DNA from: Flavobacteriales bacterium
GTDB lineage: Bacteria > Bacteroidota > Bacteroidia > Flavobacteriales_F > PHOS-HE28
Length of the DNA: 64,000 nucleotides
Assembly: GCA_016713875.1 (NCBI GenBank)
Contig: JADJOI010000003.1
Coordinates: forward strand, 186,001-250,000
Direction of reading: 5' to 3'
Shown: piece by piece, positions 16,778-25,502 of the stretch
How the letters are laid out: each line of letters begins with the position of its first letter
Position numbering within the stretch: the stretch's first letter is position 1
Made by a program: the position numbers and the translations under genes
Notes under the pieces: model-generated
What the model was told of the DNA's origin: nothing
What the model saw: the letters and a program-made list of their open reading frames with translations, nothing else
The model's database searches: none

Positions 16778-17577
16778 GCGGCCTGTTCCACACGGTGAAA
16801 CGGCTCGTGGAGCCGCTGCGGCCCCGGCTGATGCCCTCCATCGTGATCGTGGGCGCGCAGAAGGCGGGCACCTCGGCGCTGTACAGCATGCTGGTGCGCC
16901 ACCCCCGCGTGATCGCCCCGGTGGAGAAGGAGCTCACCTTCTTCGGCAACGACAACACCTACGCGCTGGGCATGGGGCATTACCGGCGGATGCTGCCGGT
17001 GCGGCCGTTGCGCGGCGCGGGATGGACCACCCTGGACGCCACGCCGAACTACCTCTACCGCCCCCCGGCGGCCGAACGCATCCGACGCCACCTGCCCGAT
17101 GCGGTGATCGTGGCCGTATTGCGCGACCCGGTGAAGCGTGCTCGGTCGGACTGGAACATGTTCCATCAGTTCAAGGGGCACCCGCGTTATGCCCATTTGT
17201 ACGACCCGCGGACCTTCGCCGAGGCCATGGCCGCCGAACTGGCCGCCCCGCCGCCCTTCGGTTACCTGGCCCGGGGGCACTACGGTCCGCAGGTGGAGCG
17301 GTACTTCCAGCACTTCGGTCGTGAGCGGGTGCTCGTGTTCGGCTATCCGCAGCTGAAGGTCTCGCCGGAGAGCGTGTTGGAACGGATCGCCGCGGCGGCC
17401 GGGCTGGATGTGGCGCTCTTTCCGGACCGGCTGCGCGAGGTGAAGGCCAATGTGCGGGCGTACAGCGGGCCGGTGGACACGGAGCTCGAGGAGCGGCTCA
17501 GGGCGTACTACGCACCGCACATGCAGCGCTTGGATGAAGTGCTGGGTGTGCACCTCGACCTGCGGGAGGAGCGTTGA
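16774..17577 (+). CDS. sulfotransferase (PAPS-dependent)
   Basis: 267 residues. The 5'-phosphosulfate loop is IVGAQKAGTSALYSML with Lys30, and the 3'-phosphate motif is VLRDPVKRARSDWNM near 112-126, as in heparan-sulfotransferase-like enzymes. It would move sulfate from PAPS to a sugar hydroxyl or amine. Its coupling to wzt by an ATGA overlap points to sulfation of the exported glycan, possibly as the end-cap recognised by the Wzt C-terminal domain (inference). No PAPS-synthesis genes are in the window. The start at 16774 is fixed by the overlap. Confidence 0.88.
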   Translation: MSGLFHTVKRLVEPLRPRLMPSIVIVGAQKAGTSALYSMLVRHPRVIAPVEKELTFFGNDNTYALGMGHYRRMLPVRPLRGAGWTTLDATPNYLYRPPAAERIRRHLPDAVIVAVLRDPVKRARSDWNMFHQFKGHPRYAHLYDPRTFAEAMAAELAAPPPFGYLARGHYGPQVERYFQHFGRERVLVFGYPQLKVSPESVLERIAAAAGLDVALFPDRLREVKANVRAYSGPVDTELEERLRAYYAPHMQRLDEVLGVHLDLREER

Positions 17578-17607
17578 CCGGCGCGGGTCCCATGCGCGGG
17601 GCTTCCG

Positions 17608-17615
17608 TATCTTCG
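17608..17615 (+). promoter_or_regulatory. -7 element TATCTTCG for the aminotransferase gene
   Basis: Plus-strand TATCTTCG, 17 bases before the ATG at 17633, in the 55-base gap after the sulfotransferase. Confidence 0.5.
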
Positions 17616-17632
17616 CGGACCACACTCAGCGC

Positions 17633-18775
17633 ATGATCGGCACTCAGGAAAAGGGCTCGGCATCCGGTGTTCCGGAGATCCCTGCGGGCGCACGCGGCCC
17701 CGTCTACGTCACCCGCGCCTTCCTGCCGCCGTTCGAAGCGTTCACCGAGCTCATGCGCGGTGTGTGGGACCGCGGACAGCTCACCAACAACGGCCCGCTC
17801 GTGCAGCAGTTCGAGCGCGCGCTGGCCGAGCAGGTCGGCATCGCCCATCCGCTCTTCCTGGTGAACGGCACCATCGCGCTCAACCTGATCATCCGGGCGC
17901 TTGAGCTGAAGGGCGAGGTCATCACCACGGCCTTCTCGCACCCGGTCACCACCACCAGCATCCTCTGGGAGGGCTGCACGCCGGTGTTCGTGGACATCGA
18001 TCCGGACACCTTCTGCATCGACCCGTCGGCCATCGAGGAGCGCATCACGCCGGCCACCAGCGCCATCCTGGCCACCCACGTGTATGGTCTGCCCTGTGAC
18101 GTGGAGGCGATCGAGGCCATCGCCCAGCGTCACGGGCTGAAGGTCATCTACGACGGGGCCCACGCGTTCGGCACGCGCTACAAGGGCGAAAGCCTGTTGA
18201 ACCACGGTGACGTGAGCTCCACGAGCTTCCATGCCACCAAGGTGTTCCACACCGTGGAAGGTGGCAGCGTGCATACCCGGAACGAGGCCCTCTATGCGCG
18301 CCTGCGGCTCCTGCGCACGATGGGGCAGATCGGCGAGGGCTTCCATGCCGTGGGCCTGAACGCCAAGAACAGCGAGCTCCATGCGGCCATGGGCGTGGCC
18401 AATCTGCCCTACCTGGATGAGATCATCGCGCAACGGCGCCATCAATGGGAACGCTATGCCGCCGGTCTGGCCTCCGCGCCGGTCCATCTGGCGCGCATCC
18501 CGGCGGACACGGAATACAACCACTCGTATTTCCCTGCGGTGCTGCCCACCGAGGAGGACCTGTTGCGGGTGCGGGCCGCACTGAACGCGGTGGACATCCA
18601 TCCCCGTCGGTATTTCAGCCCGGCCATCACCGAACTGCCCTTCATCGGCCGTACGGGCGAATGCCCGATCGCTGAGTCGGTGGCGCACCGGGTTCTTTGC
18701 CTGCCCCTGTACCACGGCCTGTCCGATGGCATCATCGATGAGGTGGTCGATATCGTATCGCGCACGCTGCGCTGA
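17633..18775 (+). CDS. DegT/DnrJ/EryC1-type nucleotide-sugar aminotransferase
   Basis: 380 residues, PLP-dependent. FLVNGTIALNLIIRAL is the phosphate-binding region, VIYDGAHAFGTRYKG carries the PLP Asp, and SFHATKVFHTVEGGSVHT carries the Schiff-base Lys. The family aminates 3- or 4-keto nucleotide sugars to make dideoxy-amino sugars for O-antigens and capsules. The product probably feeds the acyltransferases just downstream. The ATG at 17633 is chosen because the upstream extension overlaps the sulfotransferase and spans the promoter. The exact keto-sugar substrate cannot be told. Confidence 0.92.
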   Translation: MIGTQEKGSASGVPEIPAGARGPVYVTRAFLPPFEAFTELMRGVWDRGQLTNNGPLVQQFERALAEQVGIAHPLFLVNGTIALNLIIRALELKGEVITTAFSHPVTTTSILWEGCTPVFVDIDPDTFCIDPSAIEERITPATSAILATHVYGLPCDVEAIEAIAQRHGLKVIYDGAHAFGTRYKGESLLNHGDVSSTSFHATKVFHTVEGGSVHTRNEALYARLRLLRTMGQIGEGFHAVGLNAKNSELHAAMGVANLPYLDEIIAQRRHQWERYAAGLASAPVHLARIPADTEYNHSYFPAVLPTEEDLLRVRAALNAVDIHPRRYFSPAITELPFIGRTGECPIAESVAHRVLCLPLYHGLSDGIIDEVVDIVSRTLR

Positions 18776-18808
18776 ACCGGCCCTTCATCCCCGATACGCG
18801 ACCCCGCG

Positions 18809-19768
18809 ATGAGCCCCGATCATCCGATCGACCTGCCCAAGGTCCTGGACGTGCTGGACCGCCTGGGCATCGAGCATCGCCTGGAGGGCGGCATGCGCGA
18901 GGTGCACAAGGTGTGCAGCATCTTCCTGAAAGAACCGAACGGCCTCTACTATCATGCCGGGAGCGATGCGGCCGTGTTCGCCACGTTGAAGGACAGCGTC
19001 GTGATCTGCCGGGAGGAGGCGGTGGGAGCGCTGCACGGCAACTCGGCCATCGTGGTGAAGGATGATCCCCAGCTGGTGATCTACCGCATCTGCAATGCGC
19101 TCTTCGCCGCAAAGCCGACCTCAGGGATCCATCCGACCGCCATCGTTCATCCTGAGGCGCGCATCGGTGCGGAGGTGAGCATCGGTCCCTATTGTGTTGT
19201 TGGGCGCAGCACGATCGGCGACGGTTCGCGGTTGGAGTCGCACGTGGTGGTCGGGGACGGGTGCACGATCGGTCAACGCGTGATCCTGGAGCCGCACACC
19301 TGCATCGGGGCCACAGGTGTCGCCTGGGTGTGGGACGAGGCCGGCAAGCGCGTGGTCATGCCCCTGCTCGGCGGGGTCACCATCGGCGACGATTGTTTCC
19401 TGGGCGCCGACGTGGGTGTGGTGCGTGGCATGTTCAACGAGGACACCACCATCGAGGCGGGCACCATGATCGCCCCGGGCAGCAAAGTGGGTCATGGGGT
19501 GCGCATCGGCCGCATCTGCCACCTGGCCAACAACGTCACGCTGGCCGGCTGGTCGCAGATCGGTGAGCGGTGTTTCCTGGGGTCGGCCTGTGCCGTGCGG
19601 CCGCACGCCAAGGTGGCTCCCGGCACGATCGTGGGCAGCGGTGCCGTGGTCACCCGCGACATCACCGAGCCGGACACGACCGTGGCCGGTGTGCCCGCCA
19701 AACGGATGGCCGACAAGGAGAAGAGCAGCGGCGTGCCCCGGCGCTACACGGCCCGGAGCGGTGAGTGA
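18809..19768 (+). CDS. LpxD-like hexapeptide-repeat acyltransferase
   Basis: 319 residues: an N-terminal LpxD-like region (about 1-100), then a left-handed beta-helix of hexapeptide repeats (about 105-300), ending in VAGVPAKRMADKEK. It resembles LpxD, but at the place of the catalytic His-Asn pair it reads CHLANNVTLAG, so the His appears to be replaced. It is more likely an N-acyltransferase for an amino sugar of this locus than a true lipid A enzyme. It follows the aminotransferase by 33 bases. Its 3' end meets the convergent acyltransferase within 2 bases. Confidence 0.75.
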   Translation: MSPDHPIDLPKVLDVLDRLGIEHRLEGGMREVHKVCSIFLKEPNGLYYHAGSDAAVFATLKDSVVICREEAVGALHGNSAIVVKDDPQLVIYRICNALFAAKPTSGIHPTAIVHPEARIGAEVSIGPYCVVGRSTIGDGSRLESHVVVGDGCTIGQRVILEPHTCIGATGVAWVWDEAGKRVVMPLLGGVTIGDDCFLGADVGVVRGMFNEDTTIEAGTMIAPGSKVGHGVRIGRICHLANNVTLAGWSQIGERCFLGSACAVRPHAKVAPGTIVGSGAVVTRDITEPDTTVAGVPAKRMADKEKSSGVPRRYTARSGE

Positions 19769-19769
19769 C

Positions 19770-20357
19770 TCACTGCTCGAAGCCGCCCTCCACGAAATCC
19801 TTGCTCTTCCAGTAGTCCTTCTGGCGAAGGGGCTTCACCGGCACACCGACGTAGATGCCGCTCTCCTCGATGTTCTTGTTCACGAAGCCCATGGCGCCGA
19901 TGGTCACATCGTCCGTGATCTGCACGCTGGCGGCGATCTTGCTGCCGGCGCCGATGTAACAGCGCTCGCCGATCACCGTGCCGTGCTTGGTCTCGTGCAG
20001 GTGCGTGCTGCCCAGGGTGATCACGTTGGGGCCCAGGAAGGCCTTCTTCTTGATGAGCACCTTGCTGGTGAGGATGGTACCGTACTTCAGGGTGGCGTCG
20101 TCCTCGATCACACAGCCCTCCGCCGTGCGGATGCGTCCCTGCAGCACCACACCCGGGCCGGCCCGCAGCCCCTTGCCGATCTCGCAATGGTTGCCCACCA
20201 CGGCGCCGTCGCCCAACCGCACGTCATCACCGATGATCGTGTGGCTGCCGATGGTGACGTTGTCGCCGAACACACAGCCCTTGCCGATGATGGTGAAGTG
20301 GCCGACCTTGAAGTTGGATCCCGTGCGCAGGTCGGGATCGACGATGGATGTGCTCAT
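19770..20357 (-). CDS. hexapeptide-repeat acetyltransferase (WbbJ/NeuD-like)
   Basis: 195 residues made almost entirely of left-handed beta-helix repeats (VGHFTIIGKGCVFGDNVTIG onwards) with a loop containing THLHETKHGT, the likely acetyl-CoA/His site. A C-terminal IYVGVPVKPLR is typical. It would O- or N-acetylate a sugar of the glycan. It is the only gene on the minus strand between 12 and 32 kb and has its own TATCTTCG promoter element. The start at 20357 is chosen over a longer version that would run across that promoter. Confidence 0.82.
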   Translation of the reverse strand: MSTSIVDPDLRTGSNFKVGHFTIIGKGCVFGDNVTIGSHTIIGDDVRLGDGAVVGNHCEIGKGLRAGPGVVLQGRIRTAEGCVIEDDATLKYGTILTSKVLIKKKAFLGPNVITLGSTHLHETKHGTVIGERCYIGAGSKIAASVQITDDVTIGAMGFVNKNIEESGIYVGVPVKPLRQKDYWKSKDFVEGGFEQ

Positions 20358-20375
20358 GGGCGCGGTGTTGGACGC

Positions 20376-20383
20376 CGAAGATA
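20376..20383 (-). promoter_or_regulatory. -7 element TATCTTCG for the acetyltransferase gene
   Basis: Minus-strand TATCTTCG, 18 bases before the ATG at 20357, in an 86-base divergent region. Confidence 0.5.
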
Positions 20384-20443
20384 CGGGGTCCGGCCCGCAT
20401 TCCCGGTGATCGTACCACCTTCGCGCCACCCTTCCGGTCGTCC

Positions 20444-21409
20444 TTGGAACAGCAGCCCGAACCGCCGCGCAGCGATGCCCCCCTGGTGTCCGTGCTCGTC
20501 TGCACCTACCAGCACGGCCCGTACATCGCCGCCTGCCTGGAGAGCATCAAGGCGCAGCGCACGAGCTTTCCGATCGAGGTGCTCGTCGGCGAGGACGGGT
20601 CGACGGACGACACGGCGGCGGAATGCGACCGGGTGGTGGCGGGCGACCCGCGCTTCCGGGTCCACCACTGGGGCGAAGGCCCGCGCTGGCGGATCGAGGG
20701 CTGGCCCACCGGCCGGCGCAACTTCATGCGGTTGTACGCCATGGCCCGCGGCCGTTATGTGCACTTCATCGATGGCGACGATGGCTGGCTGGACCCCTTG
20801 AAGCTGCAGCGCCAGGTGGACCTGCTGGAGGCCGATCCGGCGTGCATGGGCAGCTACCACCAGACGGCCGTGAAGGACGAGGAGGGGCGGCTGACCCACC
20901 CGTGGCGCGAACGATTGCCGGACCGGATGGAGCTGGAGCAGGTGGTGGACGTGCGGGCACCGTTCCATCCCGGTAGTTTCATCTGGCGCGATACACCCGC
21001 CATCCGGGCGCTCATCACCGGTCCGGGCGGATGGAACGCGGGCAGTGGTGACATGTGGTTCTTCGCCAGCGCCGCCACCCAGGGCCACCTGCGGGCGGTG
21101 GATGGTGAGCTGAGCTATTACACGCGCCATGGGCAGGGCCTCTCTTCCCAGGGCCTCTTCGTCCGGACCAACACCCATCGGCTGCGCATCCTCCAGTGGC
21201 AGCGGCTCGACCGCCTGACCCATGGCCGGTGGCGGGTCCATCTGGATGCGGTGTGCGACCGGCATCTCGACCAGCTCGCCGGCGTGTCGATGACCGCCCT
21301 GGATAAACGACGTTGGCTTCTCGCCTTGGGCCGGGCCTACCGGTACTTCCTTGACCGTCGCCGCTGGGCCCGGGTCCTGAACGCGCTGCGTGCGGCGCCC
21401 CCGGCCTGA
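20444..21409 (+). CDS. glycosyltransferase family 2
   Basis: 321 residues from an inferred TTG start. The GT-A fold begins at VSVLVCTYQHGPYIAACLESI, with EVLVGEDGSTDDT (nucleotide-binding Asp) and FIDGDDGW (metal-binding DxD). No in-frame ATG exists between the divergent promoter region and the middle of the catalytic domain (about 20727), so TTG at 20444 is the best start. The upstream ATG at 20348 would overlap the start of the divergent acetyltransferase. Inverting mechanism by family; donor and acceptor unknown. Confidence 0.82.
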   Translation: MEQQPEPPRSDAPLVSVLVCTYQHGPYIAACLESIKAQRTSFPIEVLVGEDGSTDDTAAECDRVVAGDPRFRVHHWGEGPRWRIEGWPTGRRNFMRLYAMARGRYVHFIDGDDGWLDPLKLQRQVDLLEADPACMGSYHQTAVKDEEGRLTHPWRERLPDRMELEQVVDVRAPFHPGSFIWRDTPAIRALITGPGGWNAGSGDMWFFASAATQGHLRAVDGELSYYTRHGQGLSSQGLFVRTNTHRLRILQWQRLDRLTHGRWRVHLDAVCDRHLDQLAGVSMTALDKRRWLLALGRAYRYFLDRRRWARVLNALRAAPPA

Positions 21410-21449
21410 TGCGCATCGGGCACCAATGCCGATCTTTCCGGCCCCGCCG

Positions 21450-22163
21450 ATGACCGACCCCTACCTCGATCTGCCGCTCACGGCCGACACGCAGGACCTG
21501 TACACCGTGCGCACGGCGATCCGCCAGGCCTTGCGTGCGCAGCTACCCCGGTTCCACGGCACCTTCCTTGACATCGGCAGCGGTCTGCAGCCGTATCGAG
21601 GCCTGATCACCGCCGCGCCCTCGCGGGTGGAGCGCTACATCGGCATGGACCTCGAGGGCAATGCGGTGACCAGCTACCACAAAGTGCGCCCCGACCTGTT
21701 CTGGGACGGTGCCCACATCCCGCTCGCCGACGATACGGTGGACAGTGCGATGGCCACGGAGGTGCTGGAGCACTGCCCGGACCCCGGTGCGGTGCTGCGC
21801 GAGGCCTTCCGCGTACTGCGCCCCGGCTCACCGCTCTTCATCACCGTGCCCTTCCTCTGGCCGCTGCACGATGTGCCCTACGACGAGTACCGCTACACCC
21901 CGTTCGCGCTGCGCCGGCTGCTGGAGGGTGCGGGCTTCACGGACATCACGGTTCGGCCGCTCGGTGGATGGGATGCGAGCCTGGCGCAATTGCTCGGTCT
22001 GTGGGCCCTGCGGCGCCCAATGCCGACATGGAAGCGGCACATCGTGAAGCGCATCACCCTGCCGCTGGTGCGCCACCTGCTCCGGCACGACCACGTGCCC
22101 GACCCCAAGAGCGCCCCGATGATCACCGGGCTGATGGCCCTGGCCCACACGCCTCGTGGATGA
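21450..22163 (+). CDS. class I SAM-dependent methyltransferase
   Basis: 237 residues. Motif I is TFLDIGSGLQPYRGL, followed by RYIGMDLEG (ribose-binding acidic residue), IPLADDTVDSAMATEVLEHC and a Methyltransf_11-type FRVLRPGSPLFITVPF block. In this setting it probably methylates a sugar or chain terminus, or is linked to the glycan carrier. An ATG at 21426 would add eight residues and is possible. The stop overlaps the next gene by 4 bases (ATGA). Confidence 0.85.
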   Translation: MTDPYLDLPLTADTQDLYTVRTAIRQALRAQLPRFHGTFLDIGSGLQPYRGLITAAPSRVERYIGMDLEGNAVTSYHKVRPDLFWDGAHIPLADDTVDSAMATEVLEHCPDPGAVLREAFRVLRPGSPLFITVPFLWPLHDVPYDEYRYTPFALRRLLEGAGFTDITVRPLGGWDASLAQLLGLWALRRPMPTWKRHIVKRITLPLVRHLLRHDHVPDPKSAPMITGLMALAHTPRG

Positions 22164-23272
22164 CCGCCCCTGCGCGCCTCTGCATCGGTTCGCCCAACCG
22201 CAACGCCTACAGCGAGACCTTCATCGCCGCGCACATCGAGCGGCTTCCGGGCGTGGCGCTCGTGCTCACGGACGGGCACCTGCCCCGGCGCGATGCCGAG
22301 GGGGCGCTGCTGCTGCCGCCCTCGCTCGCCCGGCGGGTGGCCTCGCGGCTGATGCGGATCACACCGGAGGCACTGCTTGAGCGGCGGATCACCCGCCTGC
22401 TCAAACGGCACCGCATCGAGGTGGTGCTGGCCGAGTACGGCCCCACTGGTGAGGCCCTGCTGGAACCCTGCCGACGTGCGGGGGTGCCGCTGGTGGTGCA
22501 TTTCCATGGTGTGGACGCGTTCCATGTGAAGCTCTTGAAGGACCACGCCGGCTACCGGCGCATCCTGAAGGAGGCCGCGGCCGTGGTGGTCGTGAGCCGG
22601 GAGATGGAACGGCAGCTGCTTTCCCTCGGCGCCGATCGCGGCAGGCTGCACTACAACTGCTACGGCATCGACGTGGAGCGTTTCCAGGCCGGACGTCCCG
22701 ATCAGGCGCGGCCGCACTTCATCGCCGTGGGGCGCTTCGTGGACAAGAAGGCGCCGCACCTCACGCTCCTCGCCTTCCATCAGGCCTGGCGAAGGGAACC
22801 GGAGATGCGGCTCACCATGGCCGGCATCGGACCGCTGTGGGACAGCACGCGGCAGCTCGTGTCCGCGCTGGGGTTGGAGGGCGTGGTGGACCTGCCCGGT
22901 GTGCTCACCCCGCAGCAGGTGGCCGGGCACATGGGGGCCTCCCGAGCGTTCGTGCAGCACAGTGTCGTTTCGGCGGACAATGACCACGAGGGCACACCGC
23001 TCAGCGTGCTGGAGGCCATGGCGTGCGGGCTTCCGGTGGTGGCCACGCGACATGCCGGCATCCCGGACGTGGTGGAGCACGGGGTGAGCGGGTTGCTGGG
23101 CGCCGAGCGCGACCTGGGCGCCATGGCGGACCACCTGCAGCGCCTGGCCGTGGACCCCGCGCTCGCGCTGCGGCTTGGACAGGCGGGACGTGCGAGCGCC
23201 GAGCGGCACCACCGCGTGGAGGACAGCGTGGCGCGTCTGACCGCGATCCTTGCCGGGGCGGCCCGCAGGTGA
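22160..23272 (+). CDS. glycosyltransferase family 4
   Basis: 370 residues, GT-B fold. The N-terminal half has VVHFHGVDAFHVKL; the C-terminal donor-binding half has FIAVGRFVDKKAPHLTL and DNDHEGTPLSVLEAMACGLPVVATRHAGIPDVV (the E-x7-E motif of retaining GT4 enzymes, written here in part). The start at 22160 is fixed by an ATGA overlap with the methyltransferase. The sugar specificity is not readable. Confidence 0.9.
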   Translation: MTAPARLCIGSPNRNAYSETFIAAHIERLPGVALVLTDGHLPRRDAEGALLLPPSLARRVASRLMRITPEALLERRITRLLKRHRIEVVLAEYGPTGEALLEPCRRAGVPLVVHFHGVDAFHVKLLKDHAGYRRILKEAAAVVVVSREMERQLLSLGADRGRLHYNCYGIDVERFQAGRPDQARPHFIAVGRFVDKKAPHLTLLAFHQAWRREPEMRLTMAGIGPLWDSTRQLVSALGLEGVVDLPGVLTPQQVAGHMGASRAFVQHSVVSADNDHEGTPLSVLEAMACGLPVVATRHAGIPDVVEHGVSGLLGAERDLGAMADHLQRLAVDPALALRLGQAGRASAERHHRVEDSVARLTAILAGAARR

Positions 23273-23276
23273 ACGG

Positions 23277-23284
23277 TATTTTCG
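23277..23284 (+). promoter_or_regulatory. -7 element TATTTTCG
   Basis: Plus-strand TATTTTCG, 9 bases before the ATG at 23294; in the 21-base gap between two glycosyltransferase genes. Confidence 0.45.
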
Positions 23285-23293
23285 CCGGCGACC

Positions 23294-24493
23294 ATGGCCG
23301 CGCCCATCCGAGTCGCCTACCTCACGCACTACCCTGAGCTCTACGGGGCCAACCGCAGCCTGCTCGACCTGATGCTCGAACTGCGCGACCGTGGTGCCGT
23401 GGTGCCTCATGTGCTGCTGCCACGCGAGGGCGACCTGGTGTCGGCCCTGCAGCGGGAGGGCATCGCCCACGCGGTGGTCCCCTTCCGCCCCTGGATGAGC
23501 GAGCGCCACTACAGCGGCCGGCTCCATCATCGCATCCGCCAGCACTGGCAGCAGGAACGGCAGGCCCGCGAGCGGGCCGCCGCGAACCGCGGCGTCCTGC
23601 CCGCGCTGGTCGAGCGGGTGCAGGGCTGGCAGGTGCGGCTGCTGCATGCGAACAGCGCGGTGGTGGGCGTGGCCCCCGCGCTCAAAGCCGCCACCGGGCT
23701 CCCGTTGGTATGGCACATCCGCGAACTGCCCGAGCGGCAATACCTGCTGCACCTCGATGCCGGCTCGCGCGGCTATGGGCAGGCCCTGCGCCGGGCCGAC
23801 CGGCTCATCGCCATCTCCGAGGCGGTGCGGGAGGACATCCTTCGGTACACGGGACCGGGCGCGCGCATCACGGTGGTGTACAACGGTGTGCTGCGCGCGG
23901 CACGCTACACAGAACTGGCCCGGGGCAGCGAGGCGCGCTGGACCGCCACAGGGCCGTTCACCTTCCTCCTGGTGGGGCTCATCCACCCCTCCAAAGGCCA
24001 GGTCGAGGCGGTGGAAGCGCTGGCCCTCCTCCGGCGCCAGGGTCGGGCGGTGCGCCTGGTGATCGCCGGTGATGGGCGCGACACCGCCCTGCGGCAGCGG
24101 ATCGCCGAGCTCGGTGTGGCTGATGCGGTGGACCTGAAGGGTTTCGTGAAGGACCCCTTCCCGCTCTTCCGCGATGCGCACGCCCTGCTGATGTGCTCCC
24201 GCAACGAGGCCATGGGCCGCGTCACCGTGGAGGGCATGGCGTGCGGGCTGCCGGTGGTGGGCCATGCATCGGGCGGCACGGTGGAACTGGTGGACGACGG
24301 GGTGAACGGGCTGTTGTACCCCGGTGGCGCCGAGGCGCTCGCGGACCGCATGGCCCGCCTGGCGGCCGATCCCGCGCTCGCGCATCGGCTGGGCGACGAA
24401 GCCGCGCGCAGTGCAGCCGGACGTTTCAGTGTGGAACGATACGCCGGCGAGGTGCTCGACGTGTGCCGGGCGGTACTTTCGGACGCGCGCTGA
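23294..24493 (+). CDS. glycosyltransferase family 4
   Basis: 399 residues, GT-B fold. The N-terminus has VAYLTHYPELYGANRSLLDL, where GANRSL is the glycine-rich acceptor-side loop; the C-terminal half has LLVGLIHPSKGQVEAV and CSRNEAMGRVTVEGMACGL with the conserved Glu residues. It lies 1 base before the next gene. Its own short-range -7 element suggests internal initiation in a long run of glycan genes. Confidence 0.9.
   Translation: MAAPIRVAYLTHYPELYGANRSLLDLMLELRDRGAVVPHVLLPREGDLVSALQREGIAHAVVPFRPWMSERHYSGRLHHRIRQHWQQERQARERAAANRGVLPALVERVQGWQVRLLHANSAVVGVAPALKAATGLPLVWHIRELPERQYLLHLDAGSRGYGQALRRADRLIAISEAVREDILRYTGPGARITVVYNGVLRAARYTELARGSEARWTATGPFTFLLVGLIHPSKGQVEAVEALALLRRQGRAVRLVIAGDGRDTALRQRIAELGVADAVDLKGFVKDPFPLFRDAHALLMCSRNEAMGRVTVEGMACGLPVVGHASGGTVELVDDGVNGLLYPGGAEALADRMARLAADPALAHRLGDEAARSAAGRFSVERYAGEVLDVCRAVLSDAR
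24474..24481 (+). promoter_or_regulatory. -7 element TACTTTCG inside the end of the upstream gene
   Basis: Plus-strand TACTTTCG, 13 bases before the ATG at 24495. It lies in coding sequence, so it may be fortuitous. Confidence 0.35.
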
Positions 24494-24494
24494 C

Positions 24495-25502
24495 ATGACC
24501 GATCCGCTGATCTCCATCGTGACACCGAGCTTCCGGCAGGCCGCCTACATCGAGGACTGCCTCCGGTCGGTGGAGGTGCAGGCCGTACCGGTGCAGCACA
24601 TCGTGGTGGACGGCGGCAGCGCCGACGGTTCGAAGGAGCTGATCGCCAGGCACGCCGACCGGCTGCATTGGTGGTGCTGTGAGCCCGATCGCGGCCAGAG
24701 CGACGCCATCAACAAGGGGCTCGCGCGGTGCACCGGCACGGTGTTCAACTGGCTGAACAGCGACGACCTCCTGCTGGATGGAGCGCTGAAGCGGGTGGCC
24801 GATGCGTTCGCCGCGGACCCGGGCCTGATCGTGTACGGCGGGCGCGTGGTGCACCGCAGCGCCAGCGGCGACCGTCCCTTCGAGCGCCAGAACGATGCCC
24901 GCGATGTGCAGCGCCTCTTCAGGGACCCGGTGATCAACCAGCCCGCCACCTTCTACCGCATGGACGTGGTGAAGGACCTGGGCGGCGTGGACCCCGCGCT
25001 CCGCTATGTGATGGACGTGGAGCTTTGGTGGCAGGTGCTCTTCCGGCACGGTACAGCGCATCTGCGCTTCGAGCCGGAGGACCTGGCCGTGTTCCGCCTT
25101 CATGAGGAGAGCAAGACGGTGACCGCGCACCGGGGCTTCCTTGATGAGCTGGCCAGCCTGCTCCACGGCCTCTGCATGGTCACTGGTCAACCGGAGCTGG
25201 CGCGCGTGCTGGCCATCGGACACGATCTGCGCGAGGGCCTGCGTGGCATCCCCGTCGGGCCTGAGCAGCGCGGCGTGGTGCGTGGCATGGTGCTGCACTT
25301 CATGCTGAAGTGGCATGGTGTGGTGCACCGCCGGGAGCAGTACCGCATGATGAAGGCCCTGAAACGTGTGGTGACCCTGCGCGACATGAAGGACATGGAC
25401 GATACGCTGCTGCACCGATGGACGCAGCTCGACACCCAGCTGAAAGCACCCACCTGGTGGACCTTCCGGCTCCGGCGCAAGTGGCGCCACCTGCGTCCAT
25501 GA
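24495..25502 (+). CDS. glycosyltransferase family 2
   Basis: 335 residues, GT-A fold: ISIVTPSFRQAAYIEDCLRS, HIVVDGGSADGS, GQSDAINKGLARCTG and NWLNSDDLLLDGAL (DxD-like). VMDVELWWQVLFR is a WcaA/WcaE-like acceptor region. A helical C-terminal extension (about 250-335) may contact the membrane or a partner. The ATG at 24495 follows the previous stop directly. The stop overlaps the next start. Confidence 0.9.
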   Translation: MTDPLISIVTPSFRQAAYIEDCLRSVEVQAVPVQHIVVDGGSADGSKELIARHADRLHWWCCEPDRGQSDAINKGLARCTGTVFNWLNSDDLLLDGALKRVADAFAADPGLIVYGGRVVHRSASGDRPFERQNDARDVQRLFRDPVINQPATFYRMDVVKDLGGVDPALRYVMDVELWWQVLFRHGTAHLRFEPEDLAVFRLHEESKTVTAHRGFLDELASLLHGLCMVTGQPELARVLAIGHDLREGLRGIPVGPEQRGVVRGMVLHFMLKWHGVVHRREQYRMMKALKRVVTLRDMKDMDDTLLHRWTQLDTQLKAPTWWTFRLRRKWRHLRP

